DNA of 64,000 nt from Halomonas cerina. Lineage in GTDB: Bacteria; Pseudomonadota; Gammaproteobacteria; Pseudomonadales; Halomonadaceae. The notes beneath the pieces are model-generated. The model made no database searches. It was not told the DNA's origin and saw only the letters and a list, made by a program, of their open reading frames with translations. The translations under genes were made by a program, and so were the position numbers. This document shows, piece by piece, positions 35,928-47,908 of the stretch (positions are counted from its first letter, which is position 1; each line of letters begins with the position of its first letter). The stretch is from positions 1 through 64,000 of the forward strand of contig NZ_JACHXP010000017.1 of NCBI RefSeq assembly GCF_014192215.1, given 5' to 3'.

Positions 35928-37082
35928 ATGTCCAAGCGTGACTACTACGAGGTGCTGGGCGTCGAGCGCGGGGCCGACCAAAAAGACATCAAGAAGGCCT
36001 ACCGACGGCTGGCCCAGAAGTTCCATCCGGACCGCAACCCGGACGATGACAAGGCCGCGGAGAAGTTCCGCGAGGTCTCCGAGGCCTACGAAGTCCTGGC
36101 CGACAGCGAGAAGCGCGCGGCCTACGACCAGTTCGGCCATGCCGGCGTCGATGGCCAGGCCGGTGGTTTCGGTGGTGCCGGTGGCTTCGGTGGCGCCGGA
36201 GCCGGGGGCTTCAGCGACATCTTCGGCGATGTCTTCGGCGATATCTTCGGCGGGGGCGGCGCGCGGCGCCATCCCAATGCGCCGCAGCGCGGCAGCGACC
36301 TGCGCTACAACCTCGAGCTCGACCTCGAGGACGCGGTGGCCGGCACCAGCGTGGATATCCGCGTGCCGCGCCATATCGAGTGCGAGCGCTGCGACGGCGG
36401 CGGCGCCGAGCCGGGCTCCAGCAAGGAGACCTGCCCGACCTGCAACGGCATGGGCCAGGTACGCATGCAGCAGGGCTTCTTCGCCGTGCAGCAGACCTGC
36501 CCGACCTGCCATGGCTCGGGCCAGCACATCAAGGTGCCGTGCCACAAGTGCCACGGCGAGGGCCGGGTACGCGAGACTCGCACCCTGTCGGTGAAGATCC
36601 CCGCCGGCGTCGACACCGGCGACCGCATCCGCTTGAATGGCGAGGGCGAGGCCGGCCTCAACGGGGGGCCGCCCGGCGATCTTTATGTCCAGGTGGCGAT
36701 CAAGCCGCACCACATCTTCCAGCGCGACGGCCGCCACCTGCAGTGCGAGGTGCCGATCAACTTCGTCGACGCCGCCCTGGGCGGCGAGCTCGAGGTGCCG
36801 ACCCTGGATGGCCGGGTCAAGCTGAAGATCCCGCCGGAGACCCAGACCGGCAAGCTGTTCCGCCTCAAGGGCAAGGGCGTGAAGCCAGTACGCGGCGGTC
36901 CCCCGGGGGATCTGCTGTGCCGTGTGGTGGTCGAGACTCCGGTCAAGCTAGGCGAGGAGCAGAAGGAACTGCTGCGTCGCTTCCAGGAGAGCCTGGAGGG
37001 CACCAACAGTCACCACCACTCGCCGAAGAAGTCGAGCTTCTTCGACGGCGTGAAGAAGTTTTTCGAGGATATGAAACCGTAA
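35928..37082 (+). CDS. dnaJ: Chaperone protein DnaJ (Hsp40)
   Basis: 384 residues, full type I DnaJ. It has a J domain with HPD ([11 protein letters not shown]), a Gly/Phe-rich linker ([15 protein letters not shown]), and four zinc repeats [32 protein letters not shown]. The C-terminal substrate domain includes [11 protein letters not shown] and GDLYVQV. It stimulates the DnaK ATPase. It lies 92 bp after dnaK and is followed by a strong terminator. Confidence 0.98.
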   Translation: MSKRDYYEVLGVERGADQKDIKKAYRRLAQKFHPDRNPDDDKAAEKFREVSEAYEVLADSEKRAAYDQFGHAGVDGQAGGFGGAGGFGGAGAGGFSDIFGDVFGDIFGGGGARRHPNAPQRGSDLRYNLELDLEDAVAGTSVDIRVPRHIECERCDGGGAEPGSSKETCPTCNGMGQVRMQQGFFAVQQTCPTCHGSGQHIKVPCHKCHGEGRVRETRTLSVKIPAGVDTGDRIRLNGEGEAGLNGGPPGDLYVQVAIKPHHIFQRDGRHLQCEVPINFVDAALGGELEVPTLDGRVKLKIPPETQTGKLFRLKGKGVKPVRGGPPGDLLCRVVVETPVKLGEEQKELLRRFQESLEGTNSHHHSPKKSSFFDGVKKFFEDMKP

Positions 37083-37103
37083 GGCTCGCCTCGTTGACCT
37101 CTA

Positions 37104-37136
37104 AAGGCCCCGCGCTCCACCAGGAGGCGGGGCCTT
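37104..37136 (+). terminator. Terminator after dnaJ
   Basis: AAGGCCCCGC and GCGGGGCCTT form a 10-bp stem about 22 bp after the dnaJ stop, ending CTTGTC. It also faces the end of the HNH gene on the other strand. Confidence 0.8.
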
Positions 37137-37147
37137 GTCATGTCGGG

Positions 37148-38077
37148 TCAGCGCTGCAGATGTTCTTGCCGCCAGGCGAGGGCCTCGGGGCAGGGGTGCC
37201 AGCGCGGATCCTGGGGCAATACCAGCGGGTGGCCGTCCAGCTCGCAGAGCCAGCGGTTGTCCGCTACCAGGGTGTCGATCGCGGGGCTGAGATGCCAGCG
37301 ATGATCCGGGCCCGGAGCGATCAGATGGTTGTCCATGGCCCAGTGCAGATTGGGTGTGAGCGCCAGACCGTTTGTCGGCCGATCATCCTGGCTGACGCTG
37401 AAAGGAATCAAGTGAGCGGCTTCCACCAGATAGCGGTAGTCGGGCGTGATATAGCGCAACCGGCTGGCCGCGCAGCGATAGTCATAGGCCTCCAGCACCA
37501 AGGTGCGAAAGGCGGCGGAGCGAGCGTACTGCTGCCGTGACTCTTGGATGCTGCCTTTCAACTTCTCGGGATGCTTCTCGTATTCGCCGCTGGCCAGTGC
37601 CGCTTGAAAGTATTTCTGTAGTCGCGCATGGGCTGCTTGATCCGATGAAAGGTAGCGGTTCACCAGCAGGGCACAGGCCTCTTCGGCTGTCTGACGGTCT
37701 TGGAGAGCTGAGAAAAGCGCGGGATCGAGTCGAGCAGAAGAGAAGCGCTCCAACAGCTTGTTCAGGGACTTCGGCTGGCCGAGCTGGTCCGCCAAAGGGG
37801 CCAGTTCAGAAGTGTAATCCGGCGACCAGAGGAGCCCCTCGGGGCCTTGGTCATTACGCAGATGCCAGAGAGGCAGCCAGGGGCTGGCCTTGTGGCGCTC
37901 ACCACTGGCCAGCTCAAAAAGATCGTGATAGCGGATCAACAGTCGTCGATCGATGGCCACCTTACTGGAGACGATATGGCCAGCCTGGATCTCGCAGATT
38001 ATGGACAGCAGCAGACAGGGCTTGTTGAATGGGCTTCCCGTTCGAAGATGCTTGAGGCATTCCAGCCGCTCATCCAT
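37148..38077 (-). CDS. HNH endonuclease, possible modification-dependent (type IV) restriction enzyme
   Basis: 309 residues. The C-terminal HNH/beta-beta-alpha nuclease is intact: AAHLIPFS (H222), DDRPTNGLAL (N236) and NLHWAMDN (H245). The N-terminal 100 residues (NKPCLLLSIICEI, then PLWHLRND) resemble the sulfur-binding domain of ScoMcrA-type nucleases, which recognise phosphorothioated DNA, but this is a judgement by eye. No dnd or other restriction genes are near. GGAAG precedes the ATG. Acquisition between two core regions is likely. Confidence 0.75.
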   Translation of the reverse strand: MDERLECLKHLRTGSPFNKPCLLLSIICEIQAGHIVSSKVAIDRRLLIRYHDLFELASGERHKASPWLPLWHLRNDQGPEGLLWSPDYTSELAPLADQLGQPKSLNKLLERFSSARLDPALFSALQDRQTAEEACALLVNRYLSSDQAAHARLQKYFQAALASGEYEKHPEKLKGSIQESRQQYARSAAFRTLVLEAYDYRCAASRLRYITPDYRYLVEAAHLIPFSVSQDDRPTNGLALTPNLHWAMDNHLIAPGPDHRWHLSPAIDTLVADNRWLCELDGHPLVLPQDPRWHPCPEALAWRQEHLQR

Positions 38078-38377
38078 CTGCTTTGTCTTCCCTAGTGAAA
38101 GGATGGCGATAACGTATCGCGCTCATGCCGCTGTTGTCATGCCGGATCGTCAGTTCCCAGGGGTGGTTTGGAGGCTTGGTCGCTTTTGATCATGGGAGTC
38201 ATTCCGGCTGACGGTGTAACATGTCTGGTTTGCGATCAGCGCTGGACTTGGCGTAGGGCGCCGAGGCGTTCTGTTGGCGCCGGGTATGGTCAGCCGGGCG
38301 CATGATGTCGATGGCTGTCGACCCACGACGAGGGCGGAAACGCTCTGTGTTACTCAGATACGTAGACAAGGAAGCTC
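38078..38377. other. Intergenic region between HNH gene and EamA transporter
   Basis: 300 bp between divergent genes. AGGAAG at about 38368 is the ribosome site of the EamA gene. I find no convincing operator, repeat or RNA gene. Confidence 0.5.
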
Positions 38378-39283
38378 ATGGAAAACGTCGCGGATCGGCC
38401 GATGGCCGGCATCCTGCTCCGGCTGCTGTCCGGCATTCTGTTCACGGGGATGATGGTGTGCGTGAAGGTGGTGAGCACCGAGGTGCCGCTGGGACAGACC
38501 GTGTTCTTTCGCTCAGCGTTCGCGCTGCTGCCCATCGTGATCTTCATGACCTGGCGGCGGGAGTTTCCCCGGGCCCTGGCCACGCGGCGCCCGCTCGGGC
38601 ACCTGCTGCGCTCGGGGCTGGGGGCGGCGGCGATGTTCGCCTCCTTCGCCGCGGTGGCCCGGCTGCCGGTGGCCGAGGCGACGCTGCTGGCGCAGCTGGC
38701 CCCGGTGGCCATGGCGGTGGGCGGCGTGCTGCTGCTGGGGGAGCGTTTCACCCGGCATCGCGCGGCGGCGTTCGCCCTGGTGCTGGGCGGCGTGGCGGCG
38801 CTGGTGCTGCCCGATCTGGGCCGTGGTCAGGACCAGGGACGCGTGCTGGGCTATGCGCTGGGCATCCTCGCCGCGCTGCTGACGGCGGGCGCGCTGGTCA
38901 CGGTGCGGCGCATCTCGCGCACCGAGACGCCAGCCTCCATCGCCTTCTACTTCGTGCTGGTCACGGCGCTGGCGGGCCTGGCCACCCTGCCGCTGGGCTG
39001 GGTGGGCGTGTCGGGGCCGACCCTGGGGCTGCTGATCCTCTCGGGGCTCTTCGGTGGCGCGGCGCATATCTGCATGACCCTGGCGCTGCGCTTCGCCGAG
39101 GTCTCGCGCCTGGCGCCCTTCGAGTACGTGGCGTTGATCTGGCCGGTGCTGGCGGACCTGCTGATCTTCGGGCTGCCGCTGTCCAGCGGGTTCCTGCTGG
39201 CCCTGCCGCTCGTCCTGGGCGGGGCGGGCCTGGCGGCGCTCGAGGGACGGCGAGGAGCAGTCACACGGCCTCTTCGACAATGA
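38378..39283 (+). CDS. EamA/DMT-superfamily transporter
   Basis: 301 residues with ten predicted TM helices in two EamA halves (each about 140 aa). MVCVKVVSTEVPLGQTVFFRSAFALLP and ALRFAEVSRLAPFEYVALIWPVL are typical of the proteobacterial subgroup annotated as S-adenosylmethionine-uptake-like or general metabolite exporters. The substrate cannot be told. Its 3' end overlaps the convergent ABC ATPase gene by 23 bp, so no terminator separates them. Confidence 0.88.
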   Translation: MENVADRPMAGILLRLLSGILFTGMMVCVKVVSTEVPLGQTVFFRSAFALLPIVIFMTWRREFPRALATRRPLGHLLRSGLGAAAMFASFAAVARLPVAEATLLAQLAPVAMAVGGVLLLGERFTRHRAAAFALVLGGVAALVLPDLGRGQDQGRVLGYALGILAALLTAGALVTVRRISRTETPASIAFYFVLVTALAGLATLPLGWVGVSGPTLGLLILSGLFGGAAHICMTLALRFAEVSRLAPFEYVALIWPVLADLLIFGLPLSSGFLLALPLVLGGAGLAALEGRRGAVTRPLRQ

Positions 39284-40010
39284 GCTGGGGCCGGCCCTTC
39301 GAGCAGGACTCGATGCGGGCGGTCACCCGATAGACGCGATGCAGCAGCTCGGGGGTGACCACCTCGTCGGTCGGCCCGCAGGCGACCAGTTGGCCGTTCT
39401 CGAGCACCATCGCCTGATCGGTGAAGCGCAGCGCGTGGCCCAGGTCGTGCAGGGCGGCGATCACCAGCATGCCCCGCTCCCGCGCCAACCGCCGCAGGAT
39501 CGACAGCAGGTGGATCTGGCGGTGCAGGTCGAGCGCCGAGGTGGGCTCGTCGAGCAGCAGGATCTCCGGGTTCTGCACCAGCGCCTGAGCCGCGCCCACC
39601 AGTTGGCGCTGGCCGCCGCTGAGGTCGCCGATGTCACGCTCGCCCAGATGGGCGATACCCAGTTCGGCCAGGGCGTGGTCGACCTCGGCCAGGTCATCGG
39701 CCTGCACGTTCAGGCGGCGCCCCTGCATGCGCGCCAGCAATACCGACTCGTACACCGTCAGCACCGCGTTCGCCCCGGTGTCCTGGGGCATGTAGGCCAC
39801 GGGGCGTTCGCCGGTGGCGCCCTTGATGCGGACCGTGCCGCCGCCGTCAAGCAGCCCGAAGATGCGCCGGAAGAGGGTCGACTTTCCCGCCGCGTTGGGA
39901 CCTAGGACAGCCACGACCTGACCGCCCTGGAAGCCCGGGGTGGTGATCTCGGAGAGAATCCGGCGGCGGCCGTAGCGGGCCGATAGCCTGTCGAGCGTGA
40001 GCGTTACCAT
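39261..40010 (-). CDS. ABC transporter ATP-binding protein, FecE/FepC type
   Basis: 249-residue ATPase energising the importer encoded with the two genes upstream. Walker A LGPNAAGKSTL, signature LSGGQRQLVGAAQAL, Walker B EILLLDEPTSALD and the switch His (AALHDLGHAL) are intact. The ATG overlaps the permease stop by 7 bp. The family imports ferric siderophores, haem or cobalamin. Confidence 0.93.
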   Translation of the reverse strand: MVTLTLDRLSARYGRRRILSEITTPGFQGGQVVAVLGPNAAGKSTLFRRIFGLLDGGGTVRIKGATGERPVAYMPQDTGANAVLTVYESVLLARMQGRRLNVQADDLAEVDHALAELGIAHLGERDIGDLSGGQRQLVGAAQALVQNPEILLLDEPTSALDLHRQIHLLSILRRLARERGMLVIAALHDLGHALRFTDQAMVLENGQLVACGPTDEVVTPELLHRVYRVTARIESCSKGRPQLIVEEAV

Positions 40011-41083
40011 GAGGCCTTCTTGTGGCTGAGGACGAGGAACAGGAAGAAGGGAATGCCCACCAGCGAGGTGATGATGCCGATGGGAATGACGGTACCCGGT
40101 ATCAACACCTTCGACAGCACCGAGCCGACGGAGAGGATCAGGGCCCCGCACAGCGCCGCGCCAGGCAGGAAGAAGCGCTGATCCTCGCCCAGCAGCATGC
40201 GGGCGATATGCGGCCCGATCAGGCCGATGAAGCCGATGGTGCCGACGAAGGCCACGGCGATGGCGGCCAGCAGCGCGACCAGCACCAGCACCTCCAGGCG
40301 AAGCCGGCGGGGTTTCACCCCCAGGCTCTCGGCCTTGGCATCGCCCAGGCGCATGGCGGTCAGCGCCCAGCCGTGGCGGGCCAGCAGTGGCATGACCACG
40401 GCCAGCACGCCCAAGGCGATCCACAGCTTGGGCCAGGTCGCCTTGGTCAGGCTGCCCATGGTCCAGAACACCACCGCGGACACGGCCTGCTGGCTGGCGA
40501 AGAACTGGATCAGCGCCATCAGGGCGTTGAAGATGAACACCATGGCGATGCCCAGCAGCACGATGGTCTCGATGGTCACCCCACGTCTGAGACTCAGCGC
40601 ATGGATGAAGAAGGCGGTGACCATGGCCATGACGAAGGCATTGATCGGCACGACGTAGTCTACGGCGGCGGGAATGATCACCACGCCGAAGGCCAGTGCC
40701 AGGGCGGCGCCGAAGCCCGCCCCGGCGGAGATGCCCAGCGTGAAGGGGCTGGCCAGCGGGTTGCTGAGGATGGTCTGCATCTGGGCACCGGCCACCGACA
40801 GGCTGGCGCCGACCACCAGCGCCATCAATGCCACCGGCATGCGGATCTCCCACAGGATGACGCGAGCCTGCTGACTCACGTTATCTGGGGTGAACAGCGC
40901 GGCGATCACCTCGCCGAGGCCGAAGCGGGCCGGCCCTAGGGCGAGGTCGACACACAGGCTCAAAAACAGCGCCAGCGTCAGGGCGGCGAGGATCAACTGG
41001 CGGCGAACCACCAGGGCGCGGTAGAAATCGCGTCCCTCGGGAGCGCCCTGCTCGGTGGGTGATGGGCTCGTGCCGGCGTGCAT
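40004..41083 (-). CDS. FecCD-family ABC transporter permease
   Basis: 359 residues, about ten TM helices. RMPVALMALVVGASLSVAGAQMQTILSNPLASPFTLGISAGAGFGA is the FecCD hallmark region (cut here to its key residues R, P, G, Q, N, P, P, G), followed by GTIGFIGLIGPHIARML for ATPase contact. A single permease gene implies a homodimer. It starts 1 bp after the binding-protein gene. Ferric-siderophore or cobalamin uptake is the family role. Confidence 0.93.
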   Translation of the reverse strand: MHAGTSPSPTEQGAPEGRDFYRALVVRRQLILAALTLALFLSLCVDLALGPARFGLGEVIAALFTPDNVSQQARVILWEIRMPVALMALVVGASLSVAGAQMQTILSNPLASPFTLGISAGAGFGAALALAFGVVIIPAAVDYVVPINAFVMAMVTAFFIHALSLRRGVTIETIVLLGIAMVFIFNALMALIQFFASQQAVSAVVFWTMGSLTKATWPKLWIALGVLAVVMPLLARHGWALTAMRLGDAKAESLGVKPRRLRLEVLVLVALLAAIAVAFVGTIGFIGLIGPHIARMLLGEDQRFFLPGAALCGALILSVGSVLSKVLIPGTVIPIGIITSLVGIPFFLFLVLSHKKASW

Positions 41084-41084
41084 G

Positions 41085-42212
41085 TCAGCGGTCCTTCAGC
41101 GAGAGCCAGTAGCCTGGCGTGTAGTCTACCGGCAGGAAGCGGTCGTGCAGCTCCTTTATCGTCGCCTCGGGGTCGAGGTCGGCGAATAGCTCCGGGTGGA
41201 ACCACTTGGCCAGCTGCTGCACGGCGACGAAATAATAGGGGCTGTTGTAGAACTGGTGCCAGATGGCATGGACGTTGTCGGTCTCGACGGCCTCGATGCC
41301 AGTCATGGCGGTGCGCTCCGTGAGCGCCTGGAGCTTGGCGTGGGCGGCGTCCATGTCGGCGCCGGGCCCCACGCCCACCCAGGCCCCGCCGGGCACATAG
41401 GCCTCCCAGTTACCGCCGGTCACCACCACATGATCCGGGTCGGCGGCGATGATCTGCTCGGGGTTCAGCGAGCCGAAGGTGTTGGGGATGATGCCGTCGG
41501 CGATGTTGGTGCCGCCGGCGATCTCGACATATTCGCCGAAGTTGCTCGGGCCGAAGCTCATGCAGCAGTCCTCGGAGTAGCCACCGGCGCGGTCGACGAA
41601 GACGCTTGGGCGCTCGGGGTCGGCGGCCTCGAGCGTTTCGGTGATGCGGGCCATCTGCTCCTGGGCAAAGGCGATGAAGGCCTCGGCGTCTTCCTCCTCG
41701 CCTAGCAGTTCGCCCATCAGCCGCATGGAAGGGATGGTGTGGGCAAGCGGCTCCTCGCGGAAGTCCACGTAGACGATCGGGATGCCCAGCTGGCCCAGCT
41801 TGTCGTCATAGGCGGCATCCTCGGTGGCCGCCCTGGCCTCGAGATTCATCAGCACGACGTCCGGCTGCAGCGCGGCGGCCTGCTCCACATCGAAGGTGCC
41901 GTCCTTGAAACCGCCGAAGGTGGGGGTCTCCTTCAGTTCGGGGAAGCGCTCGGCATAGGCGGCGTAGTTGTCCGGATCGGCCTGGGAGAAATCCTCGCGC
42001 CAGCCCACGACGTGCGCGAACGGATCTTCCGGTTGGAGGGCGCCGAGCAGGTAGATCTGGCGGCCTTCTCCGAGGATCACGCGATCCACAGGCGCATCGA
42101 CGCTGACCTCGCGGCCGGCGACGTCGGTGACGGTGATCGGTTCGGCCTGGGCGGCCGCACAACCGAGGGCAATCGCCGCGCCACCGGCGGCGTTGAGCAG
42201 GGAGTTATGCAT
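41085..42212 (-). CDS. Periplasmic binding protein of a FecCD-type ABC importer
   Basis: 375 residues of the FecB/BtuF-type fold. A short signal-like segment (NAAGGAAIALGCAAAQAEP) lacks N-terminal lysines, and its Cys could be a weak lipobox, so secretion type is uncertain. DVAGREVSV, VILGEGRQIYLLGAL, FGGFKDGTFDVEQAAALQPDVVL and PEQIIAADPDHVVVTGG follow. The GYSEDCCMSFGPSNFGEY stretch and long length (usual about 300) are reminiscent of a subgroup for iron-siderophore uptake. The start is unclear: no good ribosome site is seen at 42212. Confidence 0.85.
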   Translation of the reverse strand: MHNSLLNAAGGAAIALGCAAAQAEPITVTDVAGREVSVDAPVDRVILGEGRQIYLLGALQPEDPFAHVVGWREDFSQADPDNYAAYAERFPELKETPTFGGFKDGTFDVEQAAALQPDVVLMNLEARAATEDAAYDDKLGQLGIPIVYVDFREEPLAHTIPSMRLMGELLGEEEDAEAFIAFAQEQMARITETLEAADPERPSVFVDRAGGYSEDCCMSFGPSNFGEYVEIAGGTNIADGIIPNTFGSLNPEQIIAADPDHVVVTGGNWEAYVPGGAWVGVGPGADMDAAHAKLQALTERTAMTGIEAVETDNVHAIWHQFYNSPYYFVAVQQLAKWFHPELFADLDPEATIKELHDRFLPVDYTPGYWLSLKDR

Positions 42213-42364
42213 GTGCGGGTGTGGTACTCGTTGATGGGGAGCTTCAAAATCCGGGTCGACGACGCGCACGGAGGGGTCTCGCTATACCTTGCGTCTCATT
42301 CCCATTCGTAAACGGCGAGTAGTATGGCCGAATCCCCAGGTCGCGTCGAGGCGGAGCACCAACA

Positions 42365-43330
42365 CTACAACCACCCGGCGCGCCGGAAGCGCCAGTAGAG
42401 CCAGCCGCAGGCTACGCCCATCACGAGTAGGGCCAGAGGATAGCCGAGGCGCCAGTCAAGCTCCGGCATGTGGGCGAAGTTCATGCCCCAGATGCCGGCG
42501 AGAATGGTGGCCACCGCGAAGATGGCCGCCCAGGCCGCCAGCCGCTTGTGGACCTCGCCTTCGTCGATCGCCACCATCGACAGGTTCACCTGGATGGCGG
42601 TGATGGCCATCTCGCGGATGGTATCCACCGCCGCCTCGATGCGATGCAGGTGGTCGTAGACATCGCGAAAGTACTCCTGTGTCTTGCGACACAGCGCCGG
42701 TACCCGGCCGCCGAACAGGTGGGCCGCGGCCTCGCCCAGGGGCATGGCGGCATGCTTGAGCTGCATGGTCTGGCGCTTGAGCTGGTAGAGGCGTTCCAGG
42801 CTGCGCCGCGCCGTCCCCCTCACGAAGATCTGGTCTTCGATGCTCTCGAGCTCAGCCTGCAGGGCCTCGACCACCGGGAAGTAGCGATCGACGATGGCAT
42901 CCATCAAGGCATAGAGCACGAAGGCCGGTCCATGCCGCAACAGCTTCGGTTCACGTTCGCAGCGCCGCCGTACCATGGCGAAGCCCTGGCCGGGGTGCAG
43001 CCGCACCGACAGCACATAGCCGGGGCCGGCGAACACCGCCACCTGTCCGGCTTCCAGCTGTTCGTCGCGCAGCGTGATCATGTGCATGATCATGAACAGT
43101 GCCTCGCCGTACTCCTCGAGCTTGGGGCGCTGATCCCCTTTCAGGGCATCCTCCACGGCCAGCTCGTGGAGGCCGAACACTTCCTGGAAGGCGGCCATCT
43201 CCTTGTCATCCGGGTTGTGCAGGGCCACCCACACGAAGCGGTCCGGCTGACCCAAGTAGTTTTCGATCTCATGGGTCTGGATGTCACGCAGGCGATGTCC
43301 CTTCTCGTAGGCCACGCAGTTGACGATCAT
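42365..43330 (-). CDS. CorA-family divalent cation channel (Mg/Co/Zn)
   Basis: 321 residues: an acidic N-terminal cytoplasmic domain, a long helix, and two C-terminal TM helices. The CorA signature GMNF is present in GIWGMNFAHMPELDW between TM1 and TM2, followed by the family loop. AGGAGGACACGACC precedes the ATG at 43330. CorA/ZntB members move Mg, Co, Ni or Zn; the exact ion is unknown. Confidence 0.93.
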   Translation of the reverse strand: MIVNCVAYEKGHRLRDIQTHEIENYLGQPDRFVWVALHNPDDKEMAAFQEVFGLHELAVEDALKGDQRPKLEEYGEALFMIMHMITLRDEQLEAGQVAVFAGPGYVLSVRLHPGQGFAMVRRRCEREPKLLRHGPAFVLYALMDAIVDRYFPVVEALQAELESIEDQIFVRGTARRSLERLYQLKRQTMQLKHAAMPLGEAAAHLFGGRVPALCRKTQEYFRDVYDHLHRIEAAVDTIREMAITAIQVNLSMVAIDEGEVHKRLAAWAAIFAVATILAGIWGMNFAHMPELDWRLGYPLALLVMGVACGWLYWRFRRAGWL

Positions 43331-43520
43331 GGTCGTGTCCTCCTGCCGGATGGTAGCGTCCTGGGGATAGAGCATAGCGCCTGGGAGCGGTCGATTGCCG
43401 GATCGCCCTGTGAGCGACCGGTGTAGCAAGGCGAGAGACGCTCGCCTTGGCCGGGGCTGGCGCGTAAGGGACGTGGCGTCTTAGTCTGGAGGCACACTCG
43501 CTTCGACCGCGGAGGCCGCC

Positions 43521-43799
43521 ATGCCCATTTCACGAGCCGAGATTCCCACCAAGGACGCCAAGAAGTTGATCGAGCGCCTGTGTCAGGAGTGGTCCAGTGC
43601 CCGGCCCATCGACCGGGAAGAGATCCAGGCGCGGATCACCTTCGACGAGGGCAGCTGCCTGCTCCGGGCCGAGGCGGACCAGCTGGTCGTGGCCGTGGAG
43701 ACGCTGGAGGACGGCACCCTGGACCAGCTCGAGGGCCGGGTGAATGCGGCCCTGGAGGGCCTCGCCGACGTCAAGCTGGACATCGTCTGGGAGAATTGA
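43521..43799 (+). CDS. DUF2218 family protein
   Basis: 92-residue soluble protein (start MPISRAEIPTKDAKKLIERL, end KLDIVWEN). It matches the DUF2218 pattern in which a conserved helix is followed by GSCLLRAEADQLVVAVE. Family function is unknown; members often occur near iron-uptake genes, which fits the ABC importer 1.3 kb away. GGAGG precedes the ATG. Its TGA overlaps the possible TTG start of the next gene. Confidence 0.8.
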   Translation: MPISRAEIPTKDAKKLIERLCQEWSSARPIDREEIQARITFDEGSCLLRAEADQLVVAVETLEDGTLDQLEGRVNAALEGLADVKLDIVWEN

Positions 43800-44713
43800 T
43801 CACCGCCACGCCGTCGGTTCGCGGCGCCCACCTGGGCATGCTGCTGTGGGCGATGCTGGTGGGACTGTCGTTTCCCGCGGTGGGGGCGATGAGCGAGCTG
43901 CCACCGCTCTCCCTGACCTCGCTGCGGTTCGTCATCGCCTGCAGTGGCCTGTGGTGGCTGGCCAGACGCTCGCCGGTCTTTTTGCCCTCGTTGCGCGCGC
44001 TGCCGCTCTACGCCCTGATGGGGCTTTGCCTGGCGGGCTTCTTCGGCGCCATGTTCTGGGCGGCGCATCATGCCACGGCGCTCTCCATGGCCACCCTCTT
44101 CGTGACGGTGCCGCTGCTGGCGTTCCTGCTGGGACTGGGCTTCGGCGTCGAGCGGCTGGCCTGGCGGCTGCCGGCGATCCTTGCCCTGGGAGCGGTCGGG
44201 GCGCTGGGCCTGGCCATCGCCGAGTCACTGGAGTCGGGCGGACGCCTGCGGTTCGGCCTCGGCGAGGCGGTGTTCTTCCTGGGCTGCCTCTCTACATCGC
44301 TCTATCCGGTGCTTAGCAAGTGGGGGCTTTCGACCGGGCGCCTGCCGGAGTCGGCGGCGGTGCGTACCTTCTGGAGCCTGGGGCTGGGCGCCGTGCTGAT
44401 CGGGCTGCTGGGTTTGGCTGTCGAACCGGTGGGTCGCCTGGCGTCGATGACCGGCCGCGACCTGCTGTTGCTGGTTTATCTGGGGCTCTTCTCCAGCGCC
44501 CTGACCTTCTGGCTGCTGCAGCGGGCCACCGCGGTGCTGACGCCGGGGGCGGTCACCGCTTACAGCTACCTGGTGCCCTTCGTTTCCATGCTGCTGCTCT
44601 TCGTCCGGGCGCCGGAACGGCTCGGCTGGGTCTGGCTGCCCGGCAGCTTGCTGGTCATCATCGCCATCGCCTTGCTGATACACCATGACCGGGCCTCGAC
44701 GGTTTCGCGCTGA
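43796..44713 (+). CDS. EamA/DMT-superfamily transporter (second copy type)
   Basis: About 305 residues with ten hydrophobic segments in two EamA repeats (FPAVGAMSELPPLSLTSLRF, GLFSSALTFWLLQRATAVL, AYSYLVPFV). No ATG lies near the expected start. A TTG at 43796 would overlap the upstream TGA (TTGA) and couple translation; ATG 43838 is the alternative (291 aa) but would shorten TM1. The substrate is unknown. It is not closely similar by eye to the EamA gene at 38.4 kb. Confidence 0.82.
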   Translation: MITATPSVRGAHLGMLLWAMLVGLSFPAVGAMSELPPLSLTSLRFVIACSGLWWLARRSPVFLPSLRALPLYALMGLCLAGFFGAMFWAAHHATALSMATLFVTVPLLAFLLGLGFGVERLAWRLPAILALGAVGALGLAIAESLESGGRLRFGLGEAVFFLGCLSTSLYPVLSKWGLSTGRLPESAAVRTFWSLGLGAVLIGLLGLAVEPVGRLASMTGRDLLLLVYLGLFSSALTFWLLQRATAVLTPGAVTAYSYLVPFVSMLLLFVRAPERLGWVWLPGSLLVIIAIALLIHHDRASTVSR

Positions 44714-44722
44714 GCGTGAGGC

Positions 44723-47613
<2,891 letters not shown>

Positions 47614-47646
47614 TCCCGAAGGTTCTGCCGATGGCAGGAGCTCGGG

Positions 47647-47750
47647 GCTGTTCCGTCGACAAGCCTGCGGGGAGGCGCTGTGAATACCTCCCTGTACGCT
47701 ACCGACGCCATCCCTGGCGTAGGACCTCCCCTCCGGCTTGTCCCCGGCGC
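47647..47750 (-). repeat. 104-bp structured intergenic repeat, copy B
   Basis: Its reverse complement aligns without gaps to 21614-21717. Outer arms CCGGGGACAAGCC and GGCTTGTCGACGG are kept. The second stem is GGGAGG/CCTCCC, compensating for CGAGGG/CCCTCG in copy A. The inner hairpins are ACGCCA-GGGA-TGGCGT and TAC-AGGGAG-GTA. It starts 33 nt after the dapB stop and ends 17 bp before the carA -10 element. Confidence 0.85.
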
Positions 47751-47767
47751 CCCTCGCTATGGGGCAC

Positions 47768-47773
47768 TATAAT
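47768..47773 (+). promoter_or_regulatory. Probable carA promoter -10 element
   Basis: A perfect TATAAT lies 18 bp beyond the repeat. The matching -35 position falls inside the repeat end (CGGCGC) and is poor, so an activator or the repeat may matter. Transcription would give a leader of about 285 nt. Confidence 0.55.
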
Positions 47774-47908
47774 AGACCTGGCTCTTCTGGTCCCCCCGGG
47801 GGTAGCCGCCGGGCGCCGTTTCCTGTAATATCCCTAAAATTTTGGCCGGGCGCATCGGGCGAAAGCCCTCTCGAGCGCTTGTTGCTTCGGCCCAGGCATT
47901 CCGAGCGA

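Noticed and set aside
42292-42310. Possible Fur box before the ABC binding-protein gene (reads like GAATGGGAATGAGACGC on the minus strand)
   Set aside because: Match to the Fur consensus is poor and lacks the symmetric half-sites seen at the other four sites.
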